Part shown: positions 15,810 through 25,080 of the stretch, piece after piece
How the letters are laid out: each line of letters begins with the position of its first letter
Numbering within the stretch: the first letter of the stretch is position 1
DNA from: a virus
IMG/VR virus record: IMGVR_UViG_3300025669_000043
Span: 1 to 52,019 of that record
Direction: 5' to 3' (one strand)
Length of the DNA: 52,019 nucleotides
The notes under the pieces: model-generated
What the model was told of the DNA's origin: nothing
What the model saw: the letters and a program-made list of their open reading frames with translations, nothing else
The model's database searches: none
Program-made: the position numbers and the translations under genes

Positions 15810-17189
15810 TCAGTAGGTGATGCCAGTGCCAACCACGAACGCGTCCGTGTGCGTGACGTGCCCACCAAAGCGCTCGGAGAAGACCATGTCGACCTGCTTC
15901 TGCCGGGCGATGGTCTGAGTGACCAACTTCACCCCATGGTTGCGATACACGCGGTAACGCTTGAGGTCGCCGATCAGGCAGTTGCCTTCCGCGATCCGGT
16001 CATCCTCGGCAAAGTCCGGAAGACCCAGGATTTCGATGTGCCGATACGTGGTCGCCAAGTCCGCCGCGAAGGCAAAGAACGTCTTCGTCGGCATCAGGCT
16101 CGACGCGCGCCGGCGGTAGCGCTGAGGGATGGTCTGGAACAGTGTGAGGAACTGGGCCACGGTGAAGGCGCCGGTGACTGCCGTGTGCCTGATGTCCGTG
16201 TTCGGCAGAATGCCCTTGCATTCCTTGTATGTGTCACCACGCCCATACAGGATTTCCCAGTCGCGGTTGTCGGCAAAGACTTCCGAGGCTGCCATGTTGA
16301 CTTCCCGCATGATGTTCACGGGCGAGTCGTCGAGCAGTTGGAACGAGGCCTTGTAGTACGCGTCGGCATCGAAGATGGCCCACGTTTGATCGTCGTAGGT
16401 CAGAGCGGTCTCAGTGACTTCGGCGAGTTCTGCCGCCGCGGCAGTGCCCTTGTTCACAGCGCCCGGCGTGTTGCGCACGGGTCGGGTGACCGTCTTGCTC
16501 TTGGTCGTGCGAATGTCGCACTTCGGCCAGACGATGATCAATTCCGCCATGCCCTTGATGATTTCCATGGTCTCGTCGTCGGGCACCAAGACGCCACCGG
16601 CAGAGTCGACGGACTCCTTGAGCGCTTGGCAGACCACTTCGTCTGCAGCCGCTTCCGCGGGCATCGCTTGGCCGCGGCTCATGTTGCACATGCTCAGCAG
16701 GAACAGACCGGCCTGTCCCGCGGTGAGCTTGCCTTCAAACCCAATGGGGTCATTGGGCAGATAGGCCATCTCGATGGGCCGGCCAGCACGCTCTTCGGCG
16801 GCGATGGGCTTGGTCAGCCGCTCCTTGCGCATCAGGTCCATCATCTCGGTCTTGATCGTCTCCGGCAGTTTGTCCATGGCCTCTTCGCTTCGGGTGAGCA
16901 CGGACGCGAGCAGGGCCAACTCCGCCTTGCTCTGAGTGCCAAACTGGGCAATCAACTGATCCGCCTTTGAGGGCCGGTTGTCGAGAGCCGCATCAGCCGC
17001 CGCGTCCGCCGCGACACCAGCCGCGTCGCCAGCGGGGGCGCCGGCCGCGTCACCGGCCGCCGCATCGGCCGCGGGGGCATCACCAGCTTCGGCTTCCACC
17101 AACTCGCCAAGGCCTTGGGCGATGATGGTCTGGGCATCTGCCAGGTTCATCTCCACGACCTTGCCGCCAATTTTCACGTTCACTTTCAT
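15810..17189 (-). CDS. Major capsid protein, HK97 fold
   Basis: This 459-residue protein overlaps the protease stop (TGATG). Residues 1-70 are a short beta start followed by an Ala/Asp/Gly low-complexity tract (GDAPAADAAAGDAAGAPAG), and ~75-130 form a helical delta-like scaffolding region expected to be removed by the protease. The core (~190-459) has HK97 landmarks: SAGGVLVPDDETMEIIKGM, an N-arm/E-loop region with TYDDQTWAIFDADAYYKASF, and a spine-helix segment SPVNIMREVNMAASEVFADN. It continues with WEILYGRG, GILPN and ends HVTHTDAFVVGTGITY. Gene order portal-protease-capsid is canonical. Confidence 0.93.
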   Translation of the reverse strand: MKVNVKIGGKVVEMNLADAQTIIAQGLGELVEAEAGDAPAADAAAGDAAGAPAGDAAGVAADAAADAALDNRPSKADQLIAQFGTQSKAELALLASVLTRSEEAMDKLPETIKTEMMDLMRKERLTKPIAAEERAGRPIEMAYLPNDPIGFEGKLTAGQAGLFLLSMCNMSRGQAMPAEAAADEVVCQALKESVDSAGGVLVPDDETMEIIKGMAELIIVWPKCDIRTTKSKTVTRPVRNTPGAVNKGTAAAAELAEVTETALTYDDQTWAIFDADAYYKASFQLLDDSPVNIMREVNMAASEVFADNRDWEILYGRGDTYKECKGILPNTDIRHTAVTGAFTVAQFLTLFQTIPQRYRRRASSLMPTKTFFAFAADLATTYRHIEILGLPDFAEDDRIAEGNCLIGDLKRYRVYRNHGVKLVTQTIARQKQVDMVFSERFGGHVTHTDAFVVGTGITY

Positions 17190-18790
17190 CAGTCTGTGTC
17201 CTTTCGGTCTGACTTGCCGGCCTCGTGCACCTCGGCGAACACTTCACGCATTCGCGCCCGTGCATCGCGGGCCATTTCGGAAACACGCTGGCTCATCTGG
17301 GCCACGGCGACCATGATACGGCGCTGCATTCTCATCCTGTGGGCCTGGGCTGCCAGGGCCAAGGAGTCGAGTTCAGCATCCGTCAACGGCGGCGGGGGCT
17401 TGGGGGGACCAGCAGCAGCCAGCGAGCTGAGTCCCTGCTTGACCTGCGACGACAGCGCGGCAGGCGGCTCGACCGGTTCTGGCGGAGCCTCTGGGGGTTC
17501 TTCGGTTTGGATCGTCACCACGGGCTGGCCGGGCACGATGATTTCGCCCTTGGCGGCCAGCTCGGAGAGTTCGTCTTGCGTATATGCGCGCCACTCGGGG
17601 ACTTCCATGTCGGCTTCGGCATAGTGCGCGGCCAGGTGGGCATGGCCCTTGGCTCGCTCCGCGTCCAGCACGGATTGGTAGCCGCCACGCGCTCCGAGCA
17701 GCACGCCCATGCAGCGCCGGGTCGCGTCGGGGGCCATGTCACCATCATCCGCGTGATGCACGCCCTTCACGTCGTCGCCACGGGCAAACAGCGCCAAGGC
17801 CGCGCCGTCGCTGTGGGCTGTGGCAAGCCATTCCGTAGGGGGCTCTGTAGGCTCTTGACCCTGGCCTTGGGGGGGAAGGGTAGCCTGGGCCGTCGGCGGC
17901 TCTGGGAGGGGCTGTTTTGGGGCGTTTGGGGTAGGCGTGGCCATTGGGGGGAGCGCCGATTCGATGCCCTGGCGTACGAACTGCAGGCCATCGGGGTTGT
18001 CTGGCTCCGCGTAGGCCTGCACGGTGGGTGCCGGCATGGCCGCTAGCCGCTCCTCAGCATTGGTCAAGGCCATGCGAAGGCCGCCGTCCGCGTCTGTCTC
18101 AGTCGCCCACTCTGGCGCGGGCTGGGGCATCTTGGTCTCGACTTCGCGAGTCTCTGCGTCGCCCGTCTCTGGTACAACGTCCCCTGCAGCGTCCCGGGTT
18201 ACCCGGCGCACGGCGCTGATAAGCGCGTCCTCGTCTGCCCCGAGCGTTACTACGCTGATCTCGTTGAGCAGCGACTTAATGGCCCGCAGACCGATCCGCT
18301 TGCCGTCGTCATCCTCGACCGGCTCGCCTTCCTTGATGTGGAACGCGATACTGATGGCCTTGAGGATGCCCCGCTCGATTTGAGTCCATGCGTCCCCGAG
18401 CTGATCCATCCAGAGTGGCGACACCATGGCGCGGGCCGCCACGTAGTCCTCCGTGATGGCCAACTCGACCACTTCGCCGATGGGCACGATGTAGCTGGCG
18501 TGCTGGTAGAGCAGTACGGGGTTCTTCACGAACCGGGTCAGGTCCAGGCCCTTCGGCTCAAAGAATATACCCGCGCCGTTGACCTTTTCGTTTCGGGTCA
18601 CCGCGACAAACTCAATCTCAAGCCACTCGCCGGCCTTGTCCCCGAGGCTCTGGCGGACAAAGGCGGGGGGAGGAGTCGACGGTTGGAGCGACAAAGCCGC
18701 CGGCCCCTCCTTGCCCGCTGGGACCGATGCTTGCGGTAGGGCTGAGGTCGCGCGCTGGTCCCACTGTTTCCGAGAATATTTGTGCTTCAT
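17189..18790 (-). CDS. Prohead (HK97-type) maturation protease with long C-terminal scaffold-like tail
   Basis: The start is ATG 18788-18790 (ATGA overlap with the portal gene); 533 residues. Residues ~45-220 form a U35/S78-type protease domain: FVAVTRNEKVNGAGIFFEP, NPVLLYQHASYIVPIGEVVEL with the conserved His region, and GILKAISIAFHIKEG followed by LNEISVVTLGADEDAL. The remaining ~300 residues are Pro/Ala/Glu-rich and end in a helical basic region (MRMQRRIMVAVAQMSQRVSE). That tail is unusually long; a scaffolding function fused to the protease is likely, since no separate scaffold gene is seen. Confidence 0.88.
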   Translation of the reverse strand: MKHKYSRKQWDQRATSALPQASVPAGKEGPAALSLQPSTPPPAFVRQSLGDKAGEWLEIEFVAVTRNEKVNGAGIFFEPKGLDLTRFVKNPVLLYQHASYIVPIGEVVELAITEDYVAARAMVSPLWMDQLGDAWTQIERGILKAISIAFHIKEGEPVEDDDGKRIGLRAIKSLLNEISVVTLGADEDALISAVRRVTRDAAGDVVPETGDAETREVETKMPQPAPEWATETDADGGLRMALTNAEERLAAMPAPTVQAYAEPDNPDGLQFVRQGIESALPPMATPTPNAPKQPLPEPPTAQATLPPQGQGQEPTEPPTEWLATAHSDGAALALFARGDDVKGVHHADDGDMAPDATRRCMGVLLGARGGYQSVLDAERAKGHAHLAAHYAEADMEVPEWRAYTQDELSELAAKGEIIVPGQPVVTIQTEEPPEAPPEPVEPPAALSSQVKQGLSSLAAAGPPKPPPPLTDAELDSLALAAQAHRMRMQRRIMVAVAQMSQRVSEMARDARARMREVFAEVHEAGKSDRKDTD

Positions 18791-21279
18791 CTTCCTGTCT
18801 CCGGTGGTACGGCCACGGCGTTGCAGTTGCAGTGACAGTTCTCTTTCGGGGAGCCGCCCATTCCGGGGAAGCTCATGCTGTCCGCTCCGACGTGGAATCG
18901 CTGACCGTTGCCGCGCACCTGGCCGTCTGCGGAAATATGGGTGTCTCGGCTGTTGACGAACGAACACACCCACTGCTTGTACAGCACCTCGTGTTCATCC
19001 CTGAAGGCCTGCGCGCCGGCGTTCCACATCTTGGTGGACTCAGTCACGGCGATGTTGGCTGGCCGCCCGTGGTCTGGGTCAAGCCAGGAATCGAAGCGCA
19101 CCTCAAGGTCGCCTCGTATCTGTCTCAGCGTGCGTCGCTCCACCATGCCCCGGAGCACCACGTCCTTGATTGCGTTCTGGTCAGTCTGCGCCGGCCCCGC
19201 CCAGTAGGCCTCCGTCCATGAGGAGGCATATTCCCGTGCCGCTTGGCTTTCAAACGTAAACGCCGGAAGCGCCACGTCATACAGCTCCCGCTGGAACTCG
19301 CCGCCGATGACGATGCCACGGGCCACGAACGGCTCAGCAAGCTGACTCAGCTCTGCCGCCGCGGTCTCGGGGTCGGTCGCCGCTGCCAGCATCTTGTCAA
19401 CGATCTCGGCTTCCGTGTCCTGCCGCACCAACCACAGCCCCCCTGCGCTCCACTGCCACCCTCCCCCCATTAGCACATCGCCAGCCAGCGTCCCGATGGC
19501 TGAACGGGGCAATAGAGACCACTCCAGCCCTTGCATAATAGTGCCCTCGGGGTCGTCGGAGAAGTGGGCATCCCACGACTGCAAAAAGCGCTTGGCAAAC
19601 TGCTTCCAGTAGGATCGGATTCCAACGTTCAACTCGGCTCGGAAGGCCTCCCGGCTCTGGTCGGCAAGCTGACTGATGCGTAGGCGCTGCTCCCGTGTCC
19701 AGCCGCGCGGGTAGCCCTCCGAGTCGGCACGCTGGGCCACTACAGCTACGGGGGCCGGGAGTTCCTTCTGAGCCAACAATGGCTTAGGCATGTCGGTGAC
19801 AAAGCCGCCCTGTGGGCAGGCATTGGGATTGTCCGCGAGCGCAGCCACCGCCGTCTCAAGCATCGCTTCCACGACGCTGCTCTCCATGCCGGCGGCCCGT
19901 CCTTCATCGGCCAGGGCATCCAAATATGCCTGGCGCTTGCCGTTGTCGCTTGAGCCGCTACTGTCAGAATCAGCCCCACCATTGCCGACCATGTCAACGG
20001 GCTGCACGCCAGTTGGCGGCCACCACTTGTCACCCCACGGGTAAGTCTGCCAGCCGTTCTCTGCTGCAATTTCATTCCACGGCGCTCCATTTTTCAGCCG
20101 AAATTCGAGTTCCTTGAGTTCCGCTTCTCTGTCTTTCGGTGTCGGGTTGTCGTGCGCGAGCCGAACCCGCCGGCCATAGTTGGGCCGCACAAGATCGTGG
20201 TTCAGCCGGGCGTCAAATATCACGACCAGCGGGCCGAAGTGATACTTGCTGAAAATATACTCAGCGCCCTCGACGTTCGCCTTGCTCGTGTCCCGCGTGA
20301 TGCCCGTTAGAGATTGGGGCACGCCCATCACGCCAAGGACAAGATCGCGGGCCTCCTCGTTCAGACCACGGAATGCAATGGGCGCTTTGTTCGTGAGTTC
20401 CTTCCACTCGGCACGCCCCATGGGCAGGCCAATGACTTCGCCAGCCTTGCGCGCCCCCTCGTGCTTTAGCTTGATCGCATCGAGCCAGGCTTTCCTTTTT
20501 ACCTCGTCGTCTTCCTTGAGCATCACCACGGCGCTGGCCATAGCGCCTTGGGTCATGGTCCAGTACTGCGCGTCGACCACCACGGCTGCCAGGTTGACCC
20601 CGGCCGCGGCGGCCTGCTCCCGACCGAAGCCTTGCCGCAAATCCTTCGGGTGGGGAGCGACGAAGTGGACTATCTCGTCAGGTTCAAATTCGACCTTGAC
20701 CATACCCGTGACGGTGGCAAGACTGTACGTCCACTTCGTGACATGGACCCGGAAGTCGGCGGAGTCAAACGTGGGTCGCATGTTCTGGCTGGGCAGTGGC
20801 CACAGTGCCTTGACCCGGCCTCGGGTGCTGCGCTCGATGTACCAGTATGCATCGCCACACGTAAGGATATACGCGGTGGCAAGCCAGAGCATTTCCTCAG
20901 TCGTCAGGAACGGGTTGGGCTTCTCAAGCAGGGCGCACAGGTCGTGGTCTTCCGTGTCCAGCCATTCCGACTTGCCCGTCTTGCGATTGACCTTGCGCTC
21001 CTGGACTTTGATCGGGCTTCCGACCATGGCGCCGGCAAAGACGTTCACCGCGGCATAGGCCCAGCCGGCCAGCCCTCGCACAGCCGCGGCCTCGCTCAGC
21101 TTGCGCCCCGCCCCGTCGCCCGTGTAGGCGTTGCCCGCGGTGGCCGTGTTGATGCCGCTCGCCTCGAAGATCGGGAGAAGATCGTCAAGGTTCTGAGTCA
21201 CTAAGTCGACAATGCCCCGGGTCTGCTTTGGCAGAATCGCCGCCCCGAGCCGCTGTCTTAGGTTCGCCAGCATCGCCAT
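18787..21279 (-). CDS. Portal protein fused to MuF-like head morphogenesis domain
   Basis: This 830-residue protein is about twice the usual portal length. Residues ~50-430 form an HK97-type portal: AVNVFAGAMVGSPIKVQER, LWLATAYILTCGDAYWYIER, EIVHFVAPHPKDLRQG, and LVLGVMGVPQSLTGITRDTSKANVEGAEY, a hallmark segment (residues split here for brevity at TSKAN). Residues ~560-830 form a MuF-like domain (TESTKMWNAGAQAFRDEHE, VNSRDTHISADGQV, CHCNCNAVAVPP). It is the first late gene, with CAGGAG upstream of ATG 21277-21279. The portal forms the DNA entry vertex; MuF domains are minor head components. Confidence 0.9.
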   Translation of the reverse strand: MAMLANLRQRLGAAILPKQTRGIVDLVTQNLDDLLPIFEASGINTATAGNAYTGDGAGRKLSEAAAVRGLAGWAYAAVNVFAGAMVGSPIKVQERKVNRKTGKSEWLDTEDHDLCALLEKPNPFLTTEEMLWLATAYILTCGDAYWYIERSTRGRVKALWPLPSQNMRPTFDSADFRVHVTKWTYSLATVTGMVKVEFEPDEIVHFVAPHPKDLRQGFGREQAAAAGVNLAAVVVDAQYWTMTQGAMASAVVMLKEDDEVKRKAWLDAIKLKHEGARKAGEVIGLPMGRAEWKELTNKAPIAFRGLNEEARDLVLGVMGVPQSLTGITRDTSKANVEGAEYIFSKYHFGPLVVIFDARLNHDLVRPNYGRRVRLAHDNPTPKDREAELKELEFRLKNGAPWNEIAAENGWQTYPWGDKWWPPTGVQPVDMVGNGGADSDSSGSSDNGKRQAYLDALADEGRAAGMESSVVEAMLETAVAALADNPNACPQGGFVTDMPKPLLAQKELPAPVAVVAQRADSEGYPRGWTREQRLRISQLADQSREAFRAELNVGIRSYWKQFAKRFLQSWDAHFSDDPEGTIMQGLEWSLLPRSAIGTLAGDVLMGGGWQWSAGGLWLVRQDTEAEIVDKMLAAATDPETAAAELSQLAEPFVARGIVIGGEFQRELYDVALPAFTFESQAAREYASSWTEAYWAGPAQTDQNAIKDVVLRGMVERRTLRQIRGDLEVRFDSWLDPDHGRPANIAVTESTKMWNAGAQAFRDEHEVLYKQWVCSFVNSRDTHISADGQVRGNGQRFHVGADSMSFPGMGGSPKENCHCNCNAVAVPPETGR

Positions 21280-21407
21280 GCGATTCGCTCTCCTGCGCTC
21301 CCACCGGTGTCACAAGATTATGCGCACTCGGGATTCCAGGAAAGCATATCTTGGGTTCGCTGTCAAGCACTTTCTGTGATCTGCCCAACGTTCTCTTTGC
21401 TGGCGGT
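21280..21407 (-). promoter_or_regulatory. Putative late-region leader/promoter
   Basis: 128 nt separate a terminator from the portal start. A TTGACA hexamer lies at 21361-21366 on the minus strand, but no good TATAAT sits at 16-18 nt; TATGCT is 13 nt away. If a late promoter is here it departs from the early consensus used elsewhere in the genome and may need an activator. Confidence 0.35.
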
Positions 21408-21446
21408 ACAAAGGAAACGCCCGGAAGTGTTACCTCCCGGGCGCTT
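21408..21446 (-). terminator. Rho-independent-like terminator before the late genes
   Basis: On the minus strand CGCCCGG is followed by a GAGGTAACACTT loop region and CCGGGCG, then the T-rich TTTCCTTTGT. It lies 28 nt after the stop of the last gene of the 23.1-kb transcript and before the portal leader, so it separates an early/middle unit from the late unit. Confidence 0.7.
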
Positions 21447-21473
21447 GGGTGTGAGTATGCGTGACGGGGGAAG

Positions 21474-22133
21474 CTACTCGCCTTCCGCCGGCTGGTTCAC
21501 CTGGAACTTGAGCATCTCGACGTCTATTTGGACGCCATGGATCGCGCTCCATGCGAGGATCAGCCTCTGACGCTCATCCTGGACGCCTTGGTCTCCAGAC
21601 TTCATGGCCTCGTCCAGATCGGCCATCTTGTTTTCCATCTTCTGGACGTGCCCGGCGATGACCTTCTCAGCGTTGCCGGCGCGCTCTGCGAACTCAGCGC
21701 GTAGCTGGCAGATGGTCTGCCCCTGGGCAATAATGTCATCGCGGTCGCCTTGCATAAAGACCTTGGCCCCCTCAGACGCTCGGGTCTGTCGGTCGGCAAG
21801 ATCGGCGATGGCCTGCTTGTTGCTCTCGATGCAAACTGAGAGCGCTACGTGCTCCTCGTGGTTGTTAGACAGGGTAGACGCTTTCTGGACACGCTTCACC
21901 TTCGCCAGGCGGTCGGTAACGTAGTTGGAGAGTGCTGCCGCCGCGTCGCCTCCGAAGTGCTTCTGCAGGACGTTCCAAGAGGCCTGCCCGTCCGGGTCAT
22001 CCTCGGGCTTGGAGTGCAGTGCAGCATCTAGGGCCTCCAGGTCGACCTCCTGGGTACGTGCTTCATCTGAGTAGACGTGACACTCAGGGGCCTGCCCCTG
22101 CGTCCGCTCCATTGTCAGGTAGAACACTTCCAC
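21474..22133 (-). CDS. Coiled-coil protein, unrecognised
   Basis: The start is GTG 22131-22133, 4 nt after the upstream stop with GGAG in range; 219 residues. It is almost entirely helical with long heptad regions (NNHEEHVALSVCIESNKQAIA and EKVIAGHVQKMENKMADLDEAM). It is co-transcribed with the gene at 22138 from a strong promoter and followed by a terminator. Sitting between terminase and portal genes but on its own transcript, it may be a virion accessory or regulatory protein. I do not recognise a family. Confidence 0.7.
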   Translation of the reverse strand: MEVFYLTMERTQGQAPECHVYSDEARTQEVDLEALDAALHSKPEDDPDGQASWNVLQKHFGGDAAAALSNYVTDRLAKVKRVQKASTLSNNHEEHVALSVCIESNKQAIADLADRQTRASEGAKVFMQGDRDDIIAQGQTICQLRAEFAERAGNAEKVIAGHVQKMENKMADLDEAMKSGDQGVQDERQRLILAWSAIHGVQIDVEMLKFQVNQPAEGE

Positions 22134-22137
22134 CGCG

Positions 22138-23082
22138 TCAGGCTCCGCCGTGTCCGTGGTCTCGCATGGGGCGTCTGACCGCGTCTCGGATATAGGCTGC
22201 TCTGGATAGTGCCTCGACGACGCGGCCGACGCACCGGTGGGTCATCCCGGGCTCCGCCGTCATGTGGATCGGTCGCTCCCCTCCAACGGCTCCTTCGCGG
22301 TAGAATATCTTCGGCTTGAGACCTCCCTCGTCGCACCGGATGTAGAACGTCTCCATGTCCTTGCTGTCGGTCTGCCGCACGATGGACACGAGGTCGTAAG
22401 CCCGGCAACGCACCTCCTCACTGTTCACACCGCTGCTCGGACATTTCCATGCGTCCACGATGGCCTCCACGGCCTTGTGGACTGTGCCCGGAAGGAGCAG
22501 CGCAGCCCCGGGCTTTGCCTTCGTCGGCGCGGGCTGCTCCAGCGTGACAAAGCGCTCTCGCAATTCGCTCCGTGCCTCGTCTGCTTTTCGCTCGTGCTCT
22601 TCGATGCCATCCATGCGCAGTTTCGCCTCGGCGATCTCGCCGCGCAGGTCGGCGATGGCCGCCTCGTTGTCGGCCACGCGGTTTTCAAGCGCGGATAGGC
22701 AATCCATGTCGTCATCATCAGCCAGCCCTTGCTCGTCGCGCGCCTCGCCCGGCCGCTGGATCGGGCCGGCGAGTTCGAGCCACGTTTTTCCACCGAAGAG
22801 ATTGTTGAGGACCTGCCGTTGGTATAGACTCCACGGCTCTTTCGGGTGGAGCTTTGCCCAAAACACGTCTTCCCCGTCCCCATCCGGCGGCGGGTTGGCC
22901 GGCGTCCACAGCTGATAGCCCGTCGCCAGCTTCAGGCGCAAGGCGCAGAAGTCGCCATCCGGCCGGTCAACCCACTTGCCAACATTGATACTCTCACCCT
23001 TGTGATTCTCCACCTTGATGAATCGCATACCCTCGCGGCCTGGGGGTCCGTCAAACACGATGTCAATCGTCTGCTCATCCAT
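22138..23082 (-). CDS. Unrecognised protein with central coiled coil
   Basis: This 314-residue protein is the first gene after the promoter at 23124-23151, with AGGAGCGACAG before ATG 23080-23082. It has an N-terminal mixed region (DIVFDGPPGREGMRFIKVEN, LYQRQVLNNLFGGKTW). A central coiled coil (SALENRVADNEAAIADLRGE, KLRMDGIEEHERKADEARS) and a C-terminal globular part with several Cys follow. No catalytic motif is recognised. A paralogue-like pairing with the downstream coiled-coil gene suggests they act together. Confidence 0.7.
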   Translation of the reverse strand: MDEQTIDIVFDGPPGREGMRFIKVENHKGESINVGKWVDRPDGDFCALRLKLATGYQLWTPANPPPDGDGEDVFWAKLHPKEPWSLYQRQVLNNLFGGKTWLELAGPIQRPGEARDEQGLADDDDMDCLSALENRVADNEAAIADLRGEIAEAKLRMDGIEEHERKADEARSELRERFVTLEQPAPTKAKPGAALLLPGTVHKAVEAIVDAWKCPSSGVNSEEVRCRAYDLVSIVRQTDSKDMETFYIRCDEGGLKPKIFYREGAVGGERPIHMTAEPGMTHRCVGRVVEALSRAAYIRDAVRRPMRDHGHGGA

Positions 23083-23123
23083 CTGTCGCTCCTCTCAAAA
23101 GTGTGGTTCTTAGCACTGTCTTA

Positions 23124-23151
23124 ATTATACCACAAGATAGCCCAAAGTCAA
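23124..23151 (-). promoter_or_regulatory. Sigma-70 promoter, CTTGTGG class
   Basis: -35 TTGACT (23146-23151), 16-nt spacer ending CTTGTGG, -10 TATAAT (23124-23129), with TGG forming an extended -10. It drives 22138-23082 and 21474-22133. The 228 nt upstream (23152-23379) hold no gene I can support; they contain two close copies of GTGCGATACG. Confidence 0.85.
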
Positions 23152-23379
23152 GGCGGGGTCATTTGAACCCGTCTCGTACGACTTTCCGTATCGCACAAAC
23201 TCGTATCGCACGAACCACGCTATTCCATGCCTCTCTTGCTTCGCGCTCGCTCTTGTGCCACACGGGCATGAAGAGCGATCTGTGGCAGACCTTCTATGTC
23301 GGATGGTTGGCTCCGAGCTGGTCAACTTGCGGCTTGCGGTCACTGCCCGGGTATGGCAGAATCCTCGGCATACGCTTAC

Positions 23380-23862
23380 TCAAGAGTGGCCCCTTTCCTG
23401 GGGGCAAGTCCCGGCTTGCCACATGAAATGCACTTCCAGCTCGTCGCCGTGTTTGTTCGTCGCGGCCAGCACTGCCGGGCCGTCGCCAAGCGCGGGGTAG
23501 CCTTCGGCAAATGGGTTGACCAGAACAAGCATCAAGCCGTCAGCTTCCTCCCATCGCTGCTTCTCTGGGTTCCACGCTCGCACAAGGAACGGGGCCGGCT
23601 TCTCCTTTGGTGGCGGGTCTGGCAGCCCAGACATGCAGCAGCCGGGGGCGAAGACGTTGCCGGGGTCGCTCACGCTAGGGATGCGCATAATCTCATCGTA
23701 GACTGAGCACAGCCGCTCGCCGTCGCCGTTGGGCGGAAGCAGCAGCCGGCACGGGCCGTCAACGTTCGGCTCGCCGAAGTCTTCGGCCAGGTGGCAGGGC
23801 GCCATCAGACAGCACTGGCCGCACTTGCGGCAGCGGGGGCGCTCGGGGGGCTTCTCAATCAT
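23380..23862 (-). CDS. CxxCxxCC (YkgJ-like) metal-binding protein
   Basis: The start is ATG 23860-23862 behind AAGGAG; 160 residues. Residues 10-22 read CRKCGQCCLMAPC, the CxxCxxCC zinc/iron-chelating motif of the YkgJ family, with further Cys near CRLLLPPN, LCSVYDE and PGCCMSG. The family's function is not firmly established; Fe-S or Zn binding is assumed. Last gene of the transcript from 25129-25156. Confidence 0.75.
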   Translation of the reverse strand: MIEKPPERPRCRKCGQCCLMAPCHLAEDFGEPNVDGPCRLLLPPNGDGERLCSVYDEIMRIPSVSDPGNVFAPGCCMSGLPDPPPKEKPAPFLVRAWNPEKQRWEEADGLMLVLVNPFAEGYPALGDGPAVLAATNKHGDELEVHFMWQAGTCPQERGHS

Positions 23863-23863
23863 C

Positions 23864-24070
23864 CTACACTTCTCCTTGCATAGTTTCGCAGATCGGGCCG
23901 CGGGGCATGGCCCACCATCGCCGGGTGCCAGGCTCGGCCACGGCAATGAAGCCGTGCGCGCCGATGTTCCACGCATAGACATTGTAGCCCGGCCCGTGGA
24001 TCGTCGGCGGGTGCCACGTATCGGGGTAGCGGAAATACGGAAGGCCGCGCCGCGGGACAATGGGCATCAT
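23864..24070 (-). CDS. Small aromatic-rich protein, unrecognised
   Basis: 68 residues from ATG 24068-24070, overlapping the DUF1064-like stop. Trp/Tyr/Pro-rich (YFRYPDTWHPPTIHGPGYNV, TRRWWAMPRGPIC). It is followed after 1 nt by the YkgJ-like start. No family recognised. Confidence 0.55.
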   Translation of the reverse strand: MMPIVPRRGLPYFRYPDTWHPPTIHGPGYNVYAWNIGAHGFIAVAEPGTRRWWAMPRGPICETMQGEV

Positions 24071-24639
24071 CACCAGCTTACTCCTCCGCATTGGTACCAA
24101 TCGTCCCATCCGTGTCGATGCACGATCCAGCCCTTCCGCTTGTAGTCCCGCTCGACTGCCCACAGCGGGGCCGCGGGGTGGTGCTGATCAAACAGCCGTC
24201 GCCGATCCCGGAAGCTCTGCTTCTTCAAGGTGACCGGGCTTTTGATGTCTTCGTAGTGGACCAGCAGCTCCCCATTTGGGCCGTGCCACCACACGGCCAG
24301 GTCAGGCCGGTAGTGGATGCCCGCCTCCACGTCGAGACTCACCCGTGGGTGGACGTCGATATGCACGCAGGACGGCTTGTCTGCCCAGAACGCATAGCGC
24401 AGGGCTTCGGCCTTCGAGTCGCACCGTGTCTGGCCGATCATGGTGGGGATGTTGCCGAGCCGGCCCGCCTTGGGTTTGGGCTTCTCTGGCGTTTCACCGA
24501 GCGGCTCATAGTAGCCGCGGTCTTGCAGAATCCTCTCGATATACTGCCGGGTCTCAGCGTGGGTGCTCCGCTTGTGCATCTCATGCAACTGGGCAGTCGG
24601 CAAGCCGTCCATCTGGATCGAGTTGGCGTGCTTTGGCAT
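24070..24639 (-). CDS. DUF1064-like nuclease (PD-(D/E)XK-type)
   Basis: 189 residues. The C-terminal two thirds match phage DUF1064 proteins: CDSKAEALRYAFWAD, GIHYRPDLAVWWHGPNGELL, VHYEDIKSPVT and a following RDRRRLFDQHHP. The D...E-x-K arrangement (RPDLAV, YEDIKS) is the nuclease core of this restriction-endonuclease-like group. It is probably a DNA-processing or junction nuclease. AGGAGGG precedes ATG 24637-24639. Confidence 0.7.
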   Translation of the reverse strand: MPKHANSIQMDGLPTAQLHEMHKRSTHAETRQYIERILQDRGYYEPLGETPEKPKPKAGRLGNIPTMIGQTRCDSKAEALRYAFWADKPSCVHIDVHPRVSLDVEAGIHYRPDLAVWWHGPNGELLVHYEDIKSPVTLKKQSFRDRRRLFDQHHPAAPLWAVERDYKRKGWIVHRHGWDDWYQCGGVSW

Positions 24640-24642
24640 AGG

Positions 24643-24828
24643 TCAGCCCTCCTGCTTCTGGATTCGTGCGCCCAGGTAGTACCGGCACCAGCCTTCGGCG
24701 CGGTCCTTGGTCAGATCGAAGGCCAGCACGCAGCCGTCCTTGAGGATCACCTTGTATCGGTCGCCGGTGTCGCCGTCCGGTGTCCTCTGCCCCATGCGTC
24801 TGAGTGCTTTGATCGTGGCGTCGCTCAT
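24643..24828 (-). CDS. Small protein, unrecognised
   Basis: 61 residues (MSDATIKALRRMGQRT, YKVILKDGCVLAFDLTKD). A beta-type small domain, 3 nt upstream of the DUF1064-like gene, with CGGAG before its ATG. Function is unknown. Confidence 0.6.
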   Translation of the reverse strand: MSDATIKALRRMGQRTPDGDTGDRYKVILKDGCVLAFDLTKDRAEGWCRYYLGARIQKQEG

Positions 24829-24870
24829 CAGGTCGCTCCGTTGGTTTGCTGTAGAGACAAGGCGCTGCCG

Positions 24871-25080
24871 TCACTCGGGTACCTTAGGCGTCTTGCCGTT
24901 GAGGATCATCTCACCTTCAAGGTCAAGAGCAGCCCATGTCATAACGTGACCGATGTCCCGCACGGCAAATCCGGCCTTGAGATAGTTTTCCATGAGGGGC
25001 TTGAGAGAATCGGTCACTTTGGTGTTCATAGCCAAGCCCTCAGGGGTGTAGCGACCGTCCTCAGCAAAGATGGTCTTCAC
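24871..25080 (-). CDS. Small protein, first gene of 25.1-kb transcript
   Basis: The start is GTG 25078-25080 with AAGGAG 7 nt upstream, about 40 nt after the predicted transcription start; 69 residues (KTIFAEDGRYTPEGLAMNTK, GFAVRDIGHVMTWAALDLEG). Longer upstream frames would begin inside the promoter. No family recognised. Confidence 0.6.
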   Translation of the reverse strand: MKTIFAEDGRYTPEGLAMNTKVTDSLKPLMENYLKAGFAVRDIGHVMTWAALDLEGEMILNGKTPKVPE

